A stretch of 64,000 bases of DNA from Salinicola salarius (lineage in GTDB: Bacteria; Pseudomonadota; Gammaproteobacteria; Pseudomonadales; Halomonadaceae), in the NCBI RefSeq assembly GCF_002179555.1, contig NZ_NHOU01000013.1, forward strand, positions 34,868 to 98,867, written 5' to 3'. The notes under the pieces were generated by a model. It worked only from the letters and a program-made list of their open reading frames with translations, made no database searches and was not told where the DNA came from. Position numbers and translations under genes: made by a program. Positions 61,886-64,000 of the stretch are shown in pieces; position 1 is the stretch's first letter, and each line of letters opens with the position of its first letter.

Positions 61886-62551
61886 ATGAAACTGTTGCTG
61901 TTGGAAGACGATGACCTGCTGGCGGAAAGCCTGGCGGAGAGTCTGAAAGACAACGGTTACCTGGTCGATGTGGCCGCCTCTGTCCAGGCGGCTGCGTCTT
62001 TCATGGCCACCGAAGAATACGTGCTCGCCATCGTGGACCTGGGCCTGCCCGATGGCTCGGGACTGGATCTGCTGGTGCAATGGCGCAAGCAAAAGCGCAC
62101 CATGCCGATTCTGATACTCACTGCGCGCGATACCTGGGAAGACAAAGTGGTCGGCCTGGAGGCCGGGGCCGATGACTATCTCACCAAACCCTTCCACGAA
62201 GCCGAACTGATGGCGCGCCTGAAGGCCCTGTTGCGCCGGCGGTCCGGGCAAGTCTCCCAAGTCGTCACGCTGAATGGCGTGTCGCTGGATGAAGCGGGCC
62301 AGCGAGTCTGCAGTGCAGGCGCGGCATGGCGCTCGTTGACCGCCACCGAGTATCGGCTGCTGCGCTACCTGATGCATCACCCAGACCGCATACACTCCAA
62401 GGAACGCTTGCTGGAGCAACTCTACGCCCTGGAGCAAGACGCCGCCGCCCCCAACCTGGTCGAGGTTTACGTGGCACGCCTGCGTCGCTACCTGGGCAAG
62501 TCGGTCATCCAGACTCGCCGCGGCCAAGGTTATATCTTTGTTTCACGTTGA
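61886..62551 (+). CDS. OmpR-family response regulator, copper-responsive by context
   Basis: The 221-residue protein has a receiver domain with phospho-acceptor Asp51 (IVDLGLPDG) and Lys101 (YLTKPF), and a winged-helix domain (LTATEYRLLRYLMHHPDRIHS, then VYVARLRRYLGKS). It resembles QseB/PmrA/CopR types. Its cognate sensor kinase gene begins in its last codons but is truncated, so phosphorylation would need another kinase. Confidence 0.9.
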   Translation: MKLLLLEDDDLLAESLAESLKDNGYLVDVAASVQAAASFMATEEYVLAIVDLGLPDGSGLDLLVQWRKQKRTMPILILTARDTWEDKVVGLEAGADDYLTKPFHEAELMARLKALLRRRSGQVSQVVTLNGVSLDEAGQRVCSAGAAWRSLTATEYRLLRYLMHHPDRIHSKERLLEQLYALEQDAAAPNLVEVYVARLRRYLGKSVIQTRRGQGYIFVSR

Positions 62552-62710
62552 CCGACGCAGCTTGCGGGTGCGTCTGCTGACCTGGCTAGGGGGCGTCGCG
62601 TTGCTCGTGGTCGGCCTGACGTGGCTGTTGCACGGCGTGTTTCTGGAAAGCCTGGCCAAGGACTTCCTGGGCGAGCGTCTGAAACGCGAAGCGGCGTACG
62701 CGATCACGCA
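62538..62710 (+). pseudogene. Sensor histidine kinase, 5' fragment only
   Basis: A TTG start overlaps the response regulator by 14 bases. The first 57 or so codons encode the typical kinase N-terminus: RRSLRVRLLTWL, a membrane helix (GGVALLVVGLTWLLHGVF) and LKREAAYAIT. After about 62705 the sequence becomes copA-like in another frame, and this frame stops at 62741. The rest of the periplasmic loop, HAMP, HisKA and ATPase domains are gone, which indicates a deletion. Confidence 0.75.
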
Positions 62711-63700
62711 AAGGCGGGTGAGCGCGTGCGGTTGCGGGTGATTAACGGCTCGGCGATGTCCTACTTCGACGTTCGCATCCCTGGCCTCAAAATGACCGTG
62801 GTGGCCGCCGACGGCCAGCCGGTTCAACCTGTGCCCGTGGATGAATTCCTTATTGGCGTTGCCGAGACTTACGACGTTCTGGTGTCACCCGAAGACGATC
62901 AGGCGTATACGATTTTCGCCGAATCCATGGACCGTAGCGGCTACGCCCGCGCCACGTTGGCCCCACGCGAAGGTATGCAGGCGAAGATCCCTGAGCGCCG
63001 CCAGATTGCCGACCGCGGCATGGAGGCTATGAGCGTCCACATGGACGGTATGGATCATTCCAACATGTCCGCGAGTGGGATGGAGGGCATGGACCACGGC
63101 AATATGGAGGGCATGGACCACGGCGATATGAAGGGCATGGATCACTCAGGCATGTCTGATAGTGAAATGCAGGGCATGGAGAGTGAACAGGCCAAAATCC
63201 GGGAGAACGGCATGCTGGCTGCTGGTGAAGCACAGCCGGGGTCGCGCTTTGGCCAGCCCGGCATTGGCATTGATCCCGATGAGCGCCGCGTGCTGGTTTA
63301 CCGCGACCTGAAATCTTTCACGCCCTGGCCCGACCGCCGCGAACCCGGCCGTGAGCTGGAGCTTCACCTCACCGGCAACATGGAGCGCTACATGTGGTCG
63401 TTCGACGGCAAGAAGTTCAGCGAAGTCTCAGGCCCCATTCACTTCGAAAAGAATGAGCGCCTACGCCTGATCCTGATTAATGACACCATGATGGAGCACC
63501 CCGTTCACCTGCATGGCATGTGGATGGAGCTGGAAAACGGTCAAGGCGAGCTGATTCCACGCAAGCACACCCTGAACGTGAAGCCTGGCGAGCGGGTTTC
63601 GGCGCTGATCACGGCGGATGCCGAAGGCAGTTGGGCCTTCCATTGTCATCTGCTTTACCACATGGATGCCGGCATGTTCCGCGTTGTTCAGGTTTCTTGA
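62711..63700 (+). pseudogene. copA: Copper oxidase CopA, 3' fragment
   Basis: From about AGERVRLRVINGSAMSYFDV onward, 330 residues match the C-terminal two thirds of the CopA multicopper oxidase. They include a Met-rich copper repeat (MDHSNM, MDHGNM, MDHGDM and MDHSGM, around 63050-63155) and the last cupredoxin domain with MEHPVHLHGMW and AFHCHLLYHMDAGM. The Tat signal and first cupredoxin domain are missing. An ATG at 62621 upstream is in frame but lies in kinase sequence, so the encoded 359-residue product would be a cytosolic chimera. Confidence 0.78.
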
Positions 63701-63710
63701 GGAGGCTTTC

Positions 63711-64000
63711 ATGCAGACCAAGCATTTCCTGACCGCTGCCAGCGCGGCGTTCATGGTGGTCACCACGGCAACGGCCAACGCCGATGACGGCTACGACGCT
63801 CCAGAGAGTTGGCCCTCGCCCATGCAGGAACACAACATGGGCATGGCGCTGTTCGACAGGCTTGAATACAGCATGCCTGATAAAGGCCTGGATACCGTTG
63901 TATGGGATTTTCAAGGCTGGTACGGCGGTGACGTCAACCGTGTGTACATCAAGTCGGAAGGCGAAAACGTCTACGCTTTGTCTGAAAAATGATGTCTTGC
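63711..64000 (+). pseudogene. copB: Copper resistance protein CopB, apparently frameshifted
   Basis: GGAGG precedes the ATG. The protein has a signal peptide ending ANA (about residue 24) and CopB features (ESWPSPMQEHNMGMALFDRLEY, then FQGWYGGDVNRVYIKSEGEN; each shortened here). CopB is an outer-membrane barrel of about 200-300 residues, but this frame stops after 93 at 63992. Removing one A from the AAAAA run at 63986-63990 reopens a frame reading LSENDVL, similar to what CopB shows there. The window ends 8 bases later, so the rest cannot be seen. Confidence 0.6.

Overview
The window reads as a GC-rich gammaproteobacterial chromosome, most like Halomonas or a close relative in the Halomonadaceae. 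This rests on coding style and on gene order: xseB-ispA-dxs-djlA, the glnK-amtB pair next to ubiK and comM, the FinR-like LysR gene divergent from fpr, and an Aap-type amino-acid transporter. Nearly all of it is coding. I saw no rRNA, tRNA, CRISPR array, insertion sequence or prophage.

1-9.1 kb holds nitrogen-compound catabolism modules. They are the start of a 4-hydroxyproline epimerase gene, an NCS1 permease divergent from ureidoglycolate lyase (allA) with two TTGTATACAA-like sites between them, and a probable D-amino-acid module (SSS symporter, RidA, N-acyl-D-amino-acid deacylase, RpiR regulator, DSD1-like PLP enzyme). A non-coding transcript candidate follows, with a LacI-type operator, a promoter, hairpins and a terminator. 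9.1-20.4 kb holds an SDR dehydrogenase, a TonB receptor, a small lipoprotein, serA, a zinc alcohol dehydrogenase, the isoprenoid cluster xseB-ispA-dxs, djlA and a methyltransferase-like gene.

20.4-36 kb is the most interesting part. It is a guanidine nitrogen-assimilation locus. A guanidine-I (ykkC) riboswitch precedes an ABC importer and the two DUF1989 subunits of carboxyguanidine deiminase. A guanidine-II (mini-ykkC) riboswitch, two hairpins with ACGA loops, lies directly before the biotin carboxylase usually called urea carboxylase. Allophanate hydrolase follows, then a 2-oxoglutarate/Fe(II) oxygenase coupled to an uncharacterised protein. A LysR gene comes next, then a second paralogous binding protein, a biuret/guanylurea-hydrolase-like cysteine hydrolase and a metallo-beta-lactamase-fold protein, the last three translationally coupled. 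I infer that several guanidino or ureido compounds are funnelled to guanidine or allophanate and then to ammonia.

36-60.5 kb is mostly housekeeping and nitrogen control: an ABC exporter, hemolysin III, ribA, hemE, the aapJQMP operon (with a sigma-54 promoter and an NtrC site), finR/fpr, glnK-amtB-glnK (again sigma-54 with NtrC-like sites), ubiK, comM, an aminotransferase, a lipase-like hydrolase, glcB and a cytochrome b561. 60.5-64 kb is a copper-resistance module in decay: a DUF411 protein, a new 42-residue membrane ORF, a cupredoxin and a response regulator, then a sensor-kinase 5' end joined directly to the 3' part of copA, and a copB that appears frameshifted.
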